Numbered from the stretch's first letter, positions 1 through 5,201 are shown. The stretch: DNA of 7,550 nt from Anaerolineales bacterium UBA5069 (GCA_002415895.1 DIAV01000187.1:4050-11599); one strand, 5' to 3'. Made by a program: numbers and translations. The notes: generated by a model from the letters alone, not told the origin.

Positions 1-8
1 TGTGTTGC

Positions 9-869
9 TTACTTGGAGTCGTCGGCGGCTGCCATCACAATCTGCGGGAAGCGGCTGCGGTCGAATTCGTGCAGGCGCTGCGGGCCCAGCGCGACAAGCT
101 CGGCATGGATAGCCTCGGCGGCGCTGCGTAAGGCTGCAATGTCAATCCCCTGGCACACGGGCGGCAGATTGCGCAGGCGCGGCAGCCCGCGCCGCAACAG
201 CTTCAGCGCACCCGTCCAGTTGTTGCGCTCAATGTGCAGCAGCGCCACCCCCACTTGCAGAATCCCCTGATACATTTCGCGCACAGGGCGCGCCTCGGCC
301 AGCCACGCGTGCTCAAAATGCTCATGCTGGTCAAAGTATGCGCCGCGGTTAAAGGCCGCCACGCCCAAACGCGCGGCTGCAGGCAGGGGCGCGTCCCATC
401 CCTCGGGGTAGACAACGGCGGGCGCGATCGCGCGGGCGACAAGGGCGGGCAACTCGGCCAGCAGGCGGCTGCGCGCCCACGCGTGATCAGCGCCGGCGGC
501 GCGCGCCGCGCGCAGGGCGGGCGCGTCCACATGCGCGCCAAAGGCATATACTGGCAGGGCGCGAGTGGTGGGGCGCAGCTTCAGGCGGCGCAGGGCCGCT
601 GCCCAATCACCGGGCGCGGCGAGGTCAACCAGCGCCAGCACAGGGAAGTGACGGTCCACCGCCTGCACAAGCGCATCGGCTGTGTCGACCAGCAGCGGCG
701 CGCCGCCCTGGGTGCGGATCACATGGGCAAAATGGGGCGCGAAAAAAAGGTCGGCCAGTAGCGCCACCACGGCAGGGCGGGCAGGCTCCGGTGCGGGCGG
801 CGCGCCCTCGGGCAAGGGGGGAGACGCAAGCGGCAGTTCAGGCAATGGCTCAGGCGGTTGCTCAGCCAC
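9..869 (-). CDS. Degenerate receiver-like domain fused to DUF309
   Basis: This is a protein of 286 aa with no established biochemical function. After a proline/alanine-rich N-terminus (about residues 1-30), residues 31-150 resemble a response-regulator receiver fold. An LVDL strand places Asp82 where the phosphoacceptor would be, followed by PGDW. A GADHAW segment corresponds to the usual GADxFLxKP region, but the conserved lysine is absent. Residues 174-230 match DUF309: FNRGAYFDQHEHFEHAW, then a helical segment ending GALKLLRRGLPRL. The GTG start at 869 was chosen because AGGGG lies 5 nt upstream and the codon is 8 bp past the rsfS stop. The frame stays open to a TTG at 914, but that start would overlap rsfS and lacks a clear ribosome site. 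Tight packing implies co-transcription with rsfS. The DUF309 call is firm, the receiver-like fold is inferred from pattern, and the function is unknown. Confidence 0.8.
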   Translation of the reverse strand: MAEQPPEPLPELPLASPPLPEGAPPAPEPARPAVVALLADLFFAPHFAHVIRTQGGAPLLVDTADALVQAVDRHFPVLALVDLAAPGDWAAALRRLKLRPTTRALPVYAFGAHVDAPALRAARAAGADHAWARSRLLAELPALVARAIAPAVVYPEGWDAPLPAAARLGVAAFNRGAYFDQHEHFEHAWLAEARPVREMYQGILQVGVALLHIERNNWTGALKLLRRGLPRLRNLPPVCQGIDIAALRSAAEAIHAELVALGPQRLHEFDRSRFPQIVMAAADDSK

Positions 870-877
870 GGCGGCCC

Positions 878-1249
878 CTAAATAACCTTCACCACCACAT
901 TCTCTTTGGTCCAAAGCTGCTCGAGCTGATAATGATTGCGCATCTCCTCGGTAAAGAGGTGAACAATCACATCACCGTAGTCGAGCACGGCCCAGCCGCC
1001 GCCCCCGGTCTCCACGCCTTCCAGCGTCAGCGGGCGCAGATTCTGGTGCAGACGCAGCTTTTCAAGCAACTCGTCCTCAATCGCTTTGGCCTGGCGCAGG
1101 GTGTCCACGGTGGCGATGAGGAAGTAGCGCGTCAGCGTTGTCATTTCATGCACATCCAGCAGCACAATATTGGATGCCTGCTTGTCTTCCACAATCTCCA
1201 ACATCTGGCGGGCCAGTGAAATACTATCCAAGTTATCCAGAAGGTCCAT
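878..1249 (-). CDS. rsfS: Ribosomal silencing factor RsfS (Iojap/YbeB family)
   Basis: RsfS binds ribosomal protein uL14 on the 50S subunit and blocks subunit joining, which reduces translation under nutrient limitation. The 123-aa product carries the family pattern along its full length: LARQMLEIVEDKQASNIVLLDV near residues 12-33, RYFLIATVDTLRQAKAIEDEL around 41-61, and the C-terminal signature GGWAVLDYGDVIVHLF (85-99) followed by R-x-H-Y-x-LE-x-LW (104-113). The ATG at 1249 has GGGGA upstream with a 4-nt gap. An in-frame TTG at 1285 would add 12 residues atypical of the family. Bacterial rsfS often follows nadD, but here the upstream gene is cofE, 136 bp away. DUF309 follows almost immediately. 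A candidate extended -10 lies at 1341-1349, so rsfS may have its own promoter. Confidence 0.93.
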   Translation of the reverse strand: MDLLDNLDSISLARQMLEIVEDKQASNIVLLDVHEMTTLTRYFLIATVDTLRQAKAIEDELLEKLRLHQNLRPLTLEGVETGGGGWAVLDYGDVIVHLFTEEMRNHYQLEQLWTKENVVVKVI

Positions 1250-1340
1250 CCTTTCCCCGGCAGCACCGGGAGCGTTCACGCGCAATGTCAGGCGGGCGCG
1301 GCCATTGCCAAGGCTGAATCACCGCGCATATTGACGCACC

Positions 1341-1349
1341 ACTATATCA
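1341..1349 (-). promoter_or_regulatory. Candidate extended -10 promoter for rsfS
   Basis: The minus strand reads TGA-TATAGT, a TGn extended -10 with five of six matches to TATAAT. It lies in the only non-coding gap between cofE and rsfS. No good -35 sits at 16-18 bp; a TTGTCA further upstream is 25 bp away. Transcription would begin near 1334, giving a leader of about 85 nt before the rsfS ATG. This is a pattern match only. Confidence 0.35.
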
Positions 1350-1350
1350 C

Positions 1351-1367
1351 AAGCGCAGCGCGCGCTT
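1351..1367 (-). other. Small GC hairpin downstream of cofE
   Basis: AAGCGC (1351-1356) pairs with GCGCTT (1362-1367) around a 5-nt loop, 18 bp beyond the cofE stop. No T-run follows on the minus strand, so it is at best a weak terminator. It also sits just upstream of the candidate rsfS -10. Confidence 0.25.
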
Positions 1368-1385
1368 TGATTGACAACGTTGCTG

Positions 1386-2171
1386 TTAGCGAAATGTATC
1401 CATTGCCGCAGGGCGCTGGATGGCGGTTGCGGGGGCATGGGGTGCTGCCGGCAGGGAATAGCCGCGCACAATCACTGCGGGTCTCCCCTCGTTGCTTTGC
1501 CCCATGATCAGGCTGGCGGCGGCGGCGAGTTCGTCGGCAATGCACTCTTCGCTTGCGTGCAGCGTATAGCCAAAGAGATCGCGCAGGCCGCGTTGATCCC
1601 ACACGGGCGGCAGGCCCGCGCAGCCAATCGCCACGCCCACCGTGCCAATGCGCCAGGCGCGCCCGTGGCTGTCGTTGATGATGACCGCGGGGGCCACGCC
1701 CGTCAGCGCCTCAATTGAGGCACGCAGCGCCGCTGCGCTGGCGTCGGCATCCCACGGCAGCAGCGCAAGCGTTTCGCCGGTTTGCCCAGCGTTACCCTGG
1801 TCAATGTTGCTGCGATCTACACCTGCATTGGCGCAAACCCAGCCATTGCGCTGCTCCACCACCAGCAGCCCGCGCCGGGCGCGCAGCACGCTGTTGCTTT
1901 CATTCAGCACCACCTGCACCACGCGCGGGTCGCGATCAACCACGGCGGCAAGACGCAATGCCTCTGCATCCGGCTGCACGTCATCCAGATGGACAAAGCG
2001 CCCCTCGGCCTTGCTGACGATCTTCTGCGCCACGACGAGCACATCGCCGGGCAGGAAGCGCTCATGGCCAGCGGCAAGGGCCTCGACGAGGAGTGCGGCG
2101 AGATCATCGCCCGGCTGCACGAGCGGCACGGCGGAAATGGGAAAGAGGGAGACGGGCGCGGTCGCGGACAT
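1386..2171 (-). CDS. cofE: Coenzyme F420-0:L-glutamate ligase CofE
   Basis: CofE is a GTP-dependent cytoplasmic ligase that adds the first and further gamma-linked L-glutamates to F420-0, finishing the F420 tail. The 261-aa product matches the single-domain form; it lacks the C-terminal nitroreductase-like domain of mycobacterial FbiB. Visible family segments are GDVLVVAQKIVSKAEGR (42-58), WVCANAGVDRSNID (111-124), NDSHGRAWRIGTVGVAIG (166-183) and ADELAAAASLIMGQ (212-225). The SHG within NDSHGR replaces a more usual S/T-F/L-G, a mild variation. The ATG at 2171 has GGAAGG with a 6-nt gap. The frame stays open to about 2489, but that extension translates a hairpin repeat and overlaps the 3' end of the upstream gene, so it is rejected. 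CofE implies that the organism makes F420. No cofC, cofD or cofGH is in the window. Confidence 0.92.
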   Translation of the reverse strand: MSATAPVSLFPISAVPLVQPGDDLAALLVEALAAGHERFLPGDVLVVAQKIVSKAEGRFVHLDDVQPDAEALRLAAVVDRDPRVVQVVLNESNSVLRARRGLLVVEQRNGWVCANAGVDRSNIDQGNAGQTGETLALLPWDADASAAALRASIEALTGVAPAVIINDSHGRAWRIGTVGVAIGCAGLPPVWDQRGLRDLFGYTLHASEECIADELAAAASLIMGQSNEGRPAVIVRGYSLPAAPHAPATAIQRPAAMDTFR

Positions 2172-2206
2172 GAATTGCCTTCCAAAGTGTGACCGGCAGG
2201 GAACGT

Positions 2207-2290
2207 ACAGCAACATCTCAACGCAAGGGATGAGCAACAAGTCGATTAACACCGCGCCGTTGCTTTTCCTTTGCGTTGAGATGTTGCTGT
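2207..2290. repeat. 84-bp inverted repeat (family A, compact copy)
   Basis: A perfect 20-bp inverted repeat, positions 2207-2226 against 2271-2290, continues as GGGA/TCCT with one mismatch. After a 2x2 internal loop there is another 6-bp pairing, AGCAAC (2233-2238) with GTTGCT (2259-2264). The arms contain CATCTCAACGCAA. The element sits between the YqeB-family stop and cofE, 35 bp before the cofE ATG. No T-run follows on either side, so it is not a standard terminator. A related copy is at 3964-4129. It may be a mobile palindromic repeat or an mRNA structure. Confidence 0.85.
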
Positions 2291-2370
2291 GGCTGTCGGC
2301 TTTATTGCGGCGTTGAACATGAATTATGTGTTGTCGCGGTTTGCGCCATGCCGGACCCAGCGCGTTATGA

Positions 2371-3198
2371 CTATGGGGCGCGCAGGCGCGCGGCGAGGAT
2401 CGCCTCAAGTACGCCGCCGCCAATCGCCAGCGCCTTCTCGGAGACTGTAAAGCAATATGCCCGCTCGGCGCGCGCGTCCACATCACCAATCTTCATGCCG
2501 GCCGCCACCACAACTGTGGGATGAATCATACCACGCACCATGCCCGCAAAGGGCGCGTAAATCGCAATGGCGGGGGGTGTCTCACCTGCGGCGTCCGGTG
2601 TGGGCAGGAGTGTGGCGATGAGGTCGCCATCGGCCACCGCGTCGCCAATGGCAACAAGGGGCTGAACCGTACCTGCGGCGGGCGCGCGCACAACGCGCTC
2701 GGCCCCCCGTCCCGCCATCATGCCGGGCGTGCCGGTGTTCGGCTCGGCGGCCCCCTGCCAGATGACGCGCCCCAGCCAATGGCCGCGGTTCGTCTCAATC
2801 ACGGCATGACAATCGACCCCGGCCGTGAAGCCAGGCCCCAGCGCAAGCACCAGCGGGGCATCGTCAATGCGTGTGCCCGTGTTGCGCTTGGCAAGGGTGG
2901 CATCGACCAGCACGGCGGGGGCCAGCGTGTGCAGATCGGCGGGTGCCGGCTCCACAAGTACAGGTGCAATGCCCTGTGCCGCCAGCGCCTGCGCTTCTGC
3001 AACGGTTGCGCGCACCGCTCTCATCTCCTCCACCTGGCACGCACCATCAAAGACGGCCTGCGCAAAGGCCACAGTGCGGCGCACGGCCAGCGGGCGCGCC
3101 AGCTCGCTCAGGATGACGGGAAAGCCGCAGCGCATGAGGCGCAGCGCAACGCCTGTTGCCAGGTCGCCTGCGCCTTTGATAAGGATTGGTGGTTGCAT
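2371..3198 (-). CDS. yqeB: YqeB/EF2563-family selenium-dependent Mo-hydroxylase maturation protein
   Basis: This family is linked by genomic context, in the literature, to maturation of selenium-dependent molybdenum hydroxylases; its exact reaction is not established. The 275-aa length fits the short EF2563 type rather than the longer E. coli YqeB. Residues 5-20 form a glycine-rich ILIKGAGDLATGVALR nucleotide-binding-like start. The core holds VDATLAKRNTG (98-108) and LGPGFTAGVDCHAVIETNRGH (120-140), then EPNTGTPG (152-159). Residues 168-195 and 214-243 look like two halves of a biotinyl/lipoyl-type barrel, and the end is SEKALAIGGGVLEAIL (253-268). The ATG at 3198 directly begins the conserved block, but no clear Shine-Dalgarno is visible and the upstream DNA is a tandem repeat. 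No selD, xdhC or hydroxylase subunit is in the window, so the pathway role rests on family membership. Confidence 0.85.
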   Translation of the reverse strand: MQPPILIKGAGDLATGVALRLMRCGFPVILSELARPLAVRRTVAFAQAVFDGACQVEEMRAVRATVAEAQALAAQGIAPVLVEPAPADLHTLAPAVLVDATLAKRNTGTRIDDAPLVLALGPGFTAGVDCHAVIETNRGHWLGRVIWQGAAEPNTGTPGMMAGRGAERVVRAPAAGTVQPLVAIGDAVADGDLIATLLPTPDAAGETPPAIAIYAPFAGMVRGMIHPTVVVAAGMKIGDVDARAERAYCFTVSEKALAIGGGVLEAILAARLRAP

Positions 3199-3205
3199 GG
3201 CGTGT

Positions 3206-3338
3206 TAAGTGGTAAATGATAAGTGGGTGATTGGGTGATTGGGTGATTGGGTGATTGGTAAATGGTAGTTTCTCGACTCACGTAAACGATCAACCAATCA
3301 ACCATTTACCACTTACCACTTACCACTTACCATTTACC
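3206..3338. repeat. Tandem 8-mer and 7-mer inverted-repeat cluster (family B)
   Basis: Four perfect tandem copies of GGGTGATT fill 3225-3256, preceded by TAAGTGGTAAATGATAAGTG. On the right are five heptamers of the form ACCAYTT (3301-3335), the inverse of the TAAGTGG/TAAATGG units on the left. GGTAAATGGT (3257-3266) is complementary to ACCATTTACC (3301-3310), so the block can fold into a long, slippery cruciform or RNA stem. It occupies the whole gap between the YqeB-family gene and the phosphatase gene, and its last heptamer supplies that phosphatase's TAA stop. Confidence 0.85.
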
Positions 3339-3891
3339 CATCAAGCCCCGCCGTTACCCACTCTTCCCAGCGGCGGACGTACGCCTGCTGCTCGCTCGTT
3401 TCGGGCGAGCGGCGCCCCGCTTTGGGCGTAGAGTCGATCCCTGCCTGGATGAAGGCCAGCGCCTCATCGGCGGGCACGCCGTGGCGCACCATCCAGCAGC
3501 CAATTACGGTGCCTGTGCGCCCAATGCCGCCCCAGCAATGGACGTAAACCGTGCGCCCGGCCTCCAGGTCGGCATCAAGATTGTCGAGAATGATGGTCAT
3601 CAATTCGGGGGTGGGCACACCGAGATCCAAAATCTGGAAGGCGCGATGCTGGGTTTCCATCTCCAGTGCGGCGCTTTCGTCGGCCAGCAGGGCGGCATAG
3701 GGCAGCAGCGGATCATAGGGTGTTGTCAGGTTGTAGAAGGTGTCTACACCGGCATTGAGAAAGGCGCGCAGCTTGCGGCGAGCGGTCTCCTCGGTGGCGG
3801 CGGCAGGGTACTCACCGGCAAGCAGAGCGCCCGGTGCCACCCAATAGGACGCGGGAATGGGGCGGGGTGTCTCATCGTGCTCAAAATCCAT
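3334..3891 (-). CDS. Dual-specificity/tyrosine-type protein phosphatase
   Basis: This 185-aa protein is probably a cytoplasmic cysteine-dependent phosphatase. The HCx5R signature HCWGGIGRTGT puts the nucleophile at Cys119 and the phosphate-binding arginine at Arg125. Asp89, in ILDLGVPTPE, is in the position of the general acid. An N-terminal YWVAPGALLAGEYP (about 16-29) and a later SPETSEQQAYVRRW are typical of a bacterial subgroup. The ATG at 3891 follows TAAGGAG with a 6-nt gap, a strong ribosome site. An in-frame TTG at 3915 is rejected. The stop codon lies inside the last heptamer of the adjacent repeat, so the final residues may be repeat-derived. The natural substrate is unknown; protein, nucleotide or sugar phosphates are all possible for this fold. 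Confidence 0.88.
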   Translation of the reverse strand: MDFEHDETPRPIPASYWVAPGALLAGEYPAAATEETARRKLRAFLNAGVDTFYNLTTPYDPLLPYAALLADESAALEMETQHRAFQILDLGVPTPELMTIILDNLDADLEAGRTVYVHCWGGIGRTGTVIGCWMVRHGVPADEALAFIQAGIDSTPKAGRRSPETSEQQAYVRRWEEWVTAGLDG

Positions 3892-3932
3892 GATCGTCTC
3901 CTTACCTGTGCGCAATGCAGTTGCACACAGCC

Positions 3933-3941
3933 ATTATGCCA
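3933..3941 (-). promoter_or_regulatory. Candidate extended -10 promoter for the phosphatase
   Basis: The minus strand reads TGG-CATAAT, a TGn extended -10 with five of six matches to TATAAT, placed 41 bp before the start codon. The start site would be near 3926, giving a leader of about 35 nt that includes TAAGGAG. No convincing -35 is present. It lies just downstream of the family A repeat. Confidence 0.4.
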
Positions 3942-3963
3942 AAGTGTTACGACAGGCGCACCC

Positions 3964-4129
3964 CATCTCAACGCAAAGGACAGCAACAATAGAACGCAGA
4001 TAACGGCCGAACAAGCAGGGATAAACTCGGATATCCGCAGTTGTCCCTGTCGTTTCCGCCCTCATCTCTGTTCTGTCGTTATAGCTCTTTGCGTTTCTTT
4101 GCGCTCCTTTGCGGCTTTGCAGTGAGATG
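3964..4129. repeat. Expanded inverted repeat related to family A
   Basis: The left arm CATCTCA-a-CGCAAAGGA (3964-3980) pairs with TCCTTTGCG (4105-4113) and TGAGATG (4123-4129). That gives 9 plus 7 perfect pairs, interrupted on the right by a 9-nt insert containing an extra CTTTGC. CTTTGC recurs at 4087, 4097, 4107 and 4115. The interior holds an imperfect hairpin at 4016-4049 (CAGGGA/TCCCTG) around the palindrome CGGATATCCG (4028-4037). The arms match those at 2207-2290, so the two elements are related. This block accounts for most of the 261-bp gap between the two phosphatase genes. Confidence 0.75.
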
Positions 4130-4152
4130 TTCTTTTCTGTGCCGGTATCACT

Positions 4153-4833
4153 TTAGGCGCTGCCGCTGCGCTTTACGTGATAGGCGGAGGTGTCGTGCAG
4201 TTGCACAGCCTCGGGCGGCAGATGCGCAATGTCATTCACCGTGACCGCCGTCCAAGTCTCGCCGCTGCCGCGCAGGATGGCAATTGCGCAGTTGTGCGGC
4301 TCCCAAAGCTGCCACTCGGCGGGACCGTTGCCCAGCCACGCAGCCAGCACATTGCAGATATAGCCGCCATGCGTGACTAGCAAAAGTGTCTCGCCGGCGT
4401 GCAAAGCGGTGAGGCGGCGCGTGGCCTCTACGGCGCGCTGCCCAAATGAGGCCGGCGATTCGCCGTTGGGGGGTGCGAAGTTGGCATCAACGGCCCAGGT
4501 GGCCCACAGATTTTCGGTGGCAGCCAGATCGGCCATGCTGCGGCCCTCCCAGTCGCCCAGTTCGAACTCGCGCAAACCGTCGTCGATGGTTGGCTCCATG
4601 CCGATAGCCTGGGCAATGGCGGCGGCGGTGGTTTGCGCGCGCCGCAGTGGCGAGACATAGAAGGCATCGATGCCGCCCACTTCAGGCGCGAGTGTGGCGA
4701 AGCGCGCGCCTGTGGCGGCCACTTGCACGCGCCCGCGTGGCGTCAGCGGCGCATCCAGCGAGCCGTGCCAGACGGCGTTCACATTGGCTTCGGTTTCCGC
4801 ATGGCGGACGAGGATGAGAGTCGTGAGTGACAT
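4153..4833 (-). CDS. Histidine phosphatase family protein (phosphoglycerate mutase-like)
   Basis: This is a 226-aa member of the RHG/histidine phosphatase superfamily, which transfers phosphate through a histidine intermediate. LILVRHAETEAN (6-17) gives the nucleophile His11, with RHA in place of the usual RHG. SPLRRAQTTA (61-70) supplies a second phosphate-binding arginine. REFELGDWEG (88-97) carries the acidic residue, and LLVTHGGYI (151-159) supplies His155. Length and motifs suit a cofactor-independent phosphatase of the CobC/GpgP/sugar-phosphate type rather than glycolytic mutase, but the substrate cannot be told. The ATG at 4833 begins the conserved block. The frame remains open to 4947, but that extension only translates family B repeat DNA. 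No clear Shine-Dalgarno precedes the chosen start. It is the first minus-strand gene, divergent from argC. Confidence 0.88.
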   Translation of the reverse strand: MSLTTLILVRHAETEANVNAVWHGSLDAPLTPRGRVQVAATGARFATLAPEVGGIDAFYVSPLRRAQTTAAAIAQAIGMEPTIDDGLREFELGDWEGRSMADLAATENLWATWAVDANFAPPNGESPASFGQRAVEATRRLTALHAGETLLLVTHGGYICNVLAAWLGNGPAEWQLWEPHNCAIAILRGSGETWTAVTVNDIAHLPPEAVQLHDTSAYHVKRSGSA

Positions 4834-4840
4834 GGGCGTT

Positions 4841-4970
4841 GAGTGGGTGATTGAATGGTGGGTGGTAAGTGGCAATTGGTAATCGGTAAGTGGTGCATCC
4901 GGCAAATGCGCCGCTACGCAAGCCCGCGCATGTGCCGGACACACCATTTACCACTTACCAATCAATTGTC
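4841..4970. repeat. Family B inverted repeat enclosing a strong GC hairpin
   Basis: GGTAAGTGG occurs at 4864-4872 and 4885-4893. Its inverse CCACTTACC is at 4951-4959, with the variant CCATTTACC at 4944-4952, and CAATTG lies in both outer arms (4873-4878, 4963-4968). Inside, TCCGGCA-A-ATGCGC (4898-4911) pairs with GCGCAT-G-TGCCGGA (4926-4939): 13 pairs, one A/G mismatch and a 14-nt loop. The whole folds as an interrupted stem of about 100 nt. It shares its units with 3206-3338. It lies between the divergent histidine phosphatase and the arg promoter, with no T-run that would make it a simple terminator. Confidence 0.82.
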
Positions 4971-4981
4971 TCCGGCTTGCG

Positions 4982-5010
4982 TTGACACCACATTCCCCAC
5001 ATGCTACACT
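4982..5010 (+). promoter_or_regulatory. Sigma-70-type promoter of the arg leader/operon
   Basis: A perfect -35 TTGACA (4982-4987) is followed after exactly 17 bp by TACACT (5005-5010), four of six matches to TATAAT with the key A2 and T6 conserved. Transcription should start near 5016-5018, giving an argC leader of about 185 nt. It is the strongest promoter candidate in the window. No clear ARG-box (TGAATnnnnATTCA type) overlaps it. Confidence 0.75.
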
Positions 5011-5019
5011 TGCGCCACG

Positions 5020-5082
5020 ATGCAAACAAACAGAGTCGTGCACGCGTTTGAACAGAGGATGCGCTCCACGGAGAGGTTGTAG
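5020..5082 (+). CDS. Putative arginine-rich leader peptide
   Basis: This is a 20-codon ORF, MQTNRVVHAFEQRMRSTERL, with arginine at positions 5, 13, 15 and 19. Three of the four Arg codons are AGA/AGG and one is CGC. By contrast, all 22 arginines of argC use CGN codons and argB has a single AGA. The ATG lies only 2-4 nt after the predicted transcription start, so translation would be essentially leaderless; no Shine-Dalgarno is visible. The stop precedes the terminator stem by about 40 nt. It fits a role in sensing charged tRNA-Arg, but a chance ORF of this length cannot be excluded. Confidence 0.45.
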   Translation: MQTNRVVHAFEQRMRSTERL

Positions 5083-5121
5083 CCGCTCTGGGCCTTTGCG
5101 CGCGTGTTTTGTTGTCCCTGC

Positions 5122-5148
5122 AAAGTCCTCCGGCGGAGGGCTTTTTTT
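5122..5148 (+). terminator. Rho-independent terminator in the argC leader
   Basis: GTCCTCC (5125-5131) pairs with GGAGGGC (5135-5141) across a 3-nt GGC loop, with one G-U pair. It is flanked by AAA on the left and seven T residues (5142-5148) on the right. This is a textbook intrinsic terminator, oriented with the arg genes and lying 53 bp before argC. Its place between a promoter and a biosynthetic gene suggests conditional read-through rather than the end of an upstream gene. Confidence 0.85.
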
Positions 5149-5201
5149 GTTTGCCATAAAGCAGCGCCACGTGCGCTCCATCCAAACAGAATGCGCTTCA
5201 T

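Larger units (their letters stand above)
5017..5201 (+). promoter_or_regulatory. argC 5' leader: candidate transcription attenuator
   Basis: This leader of about 185 nt runs from the predicted start site to argC. It carries a short arginine-rich ORF (5020-5082), an intrinsic terminator (5122-5148) and several mutually exclusive pairings. AACAAA (5025-5030) matches TTTGTT (5108-5113), CACGCG (5041-5046) matches CGCGTG (5101-5106), and CAGAG (5053-5057) matches CTCTG (5086-5090). GAGGAT (5055-5060) could instead pair with GTCCTC (5125-5130), the 5' arm of the terminator, with one G-U pair. A ribosome stalled at an early Arg codon would leave 5055-5060 free to open the terminator. This is inferred from pattern. 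No T-box consensus is seen. The alternative is a separate small RNA ending at 5148. Confidence 0.5.

Noticed and set aside
234..761. Plus-strand frame of 175 codons opposite the DUF309 gene
   Set aside because: It is a shadow of the minus-strand gene, with low-complexity Arg/Gly-rich translation and no recognisable domain.
1371..1376. Plus-strand TTGACA as a promoter -35
   Set aside because: No acceptable -10 at 16-18 bp, and it would transcribe antisense to cofE.
2207..2290. Intrinsic terminator for the YqeB-family gene
   Set aside because: The stem is strong but no T-run follows on the minus strand, and the loop is long.
2172..2489. N-terminal 106-residue extension of CofE
   Set aside because: It translates the palindrome and overlaps the 3' end of the upstream gene; the ATG at 2171 has a good ribosome site and starts the family match.
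2521..3219. Long plus-strand frame of 232 codons opposite the YqeB-family gene
   Set aside because: No family resemblance; it is a typical antisense frame in GC-rich coding DNA.
3225..3335. CRISPR array
   Set aside because: Units are 7-8 bp with no spacers, and no cas genes are nearby; this is a simple tandem repeat.
3481..4125. Plus-strand frame of 214 codons across the phosphatase and repeat
   Set aside because: It runs antisense to a clear phosphatase and then through repeat DNA, with no coherent domain.
4898..4939. Enterobacterial-type REP element
   Set aside because: The TCCGGCA stem resembles REP sequences superficially, but the flanks are family B units and the remainder does not match.
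5017..5148. T-box riboswitch in the arg leader
   Set aside because: No TGGNACCGCG-type antiterminator sequence or recognisable Stem I motifs are present; only a terminator with a poly-T tail.
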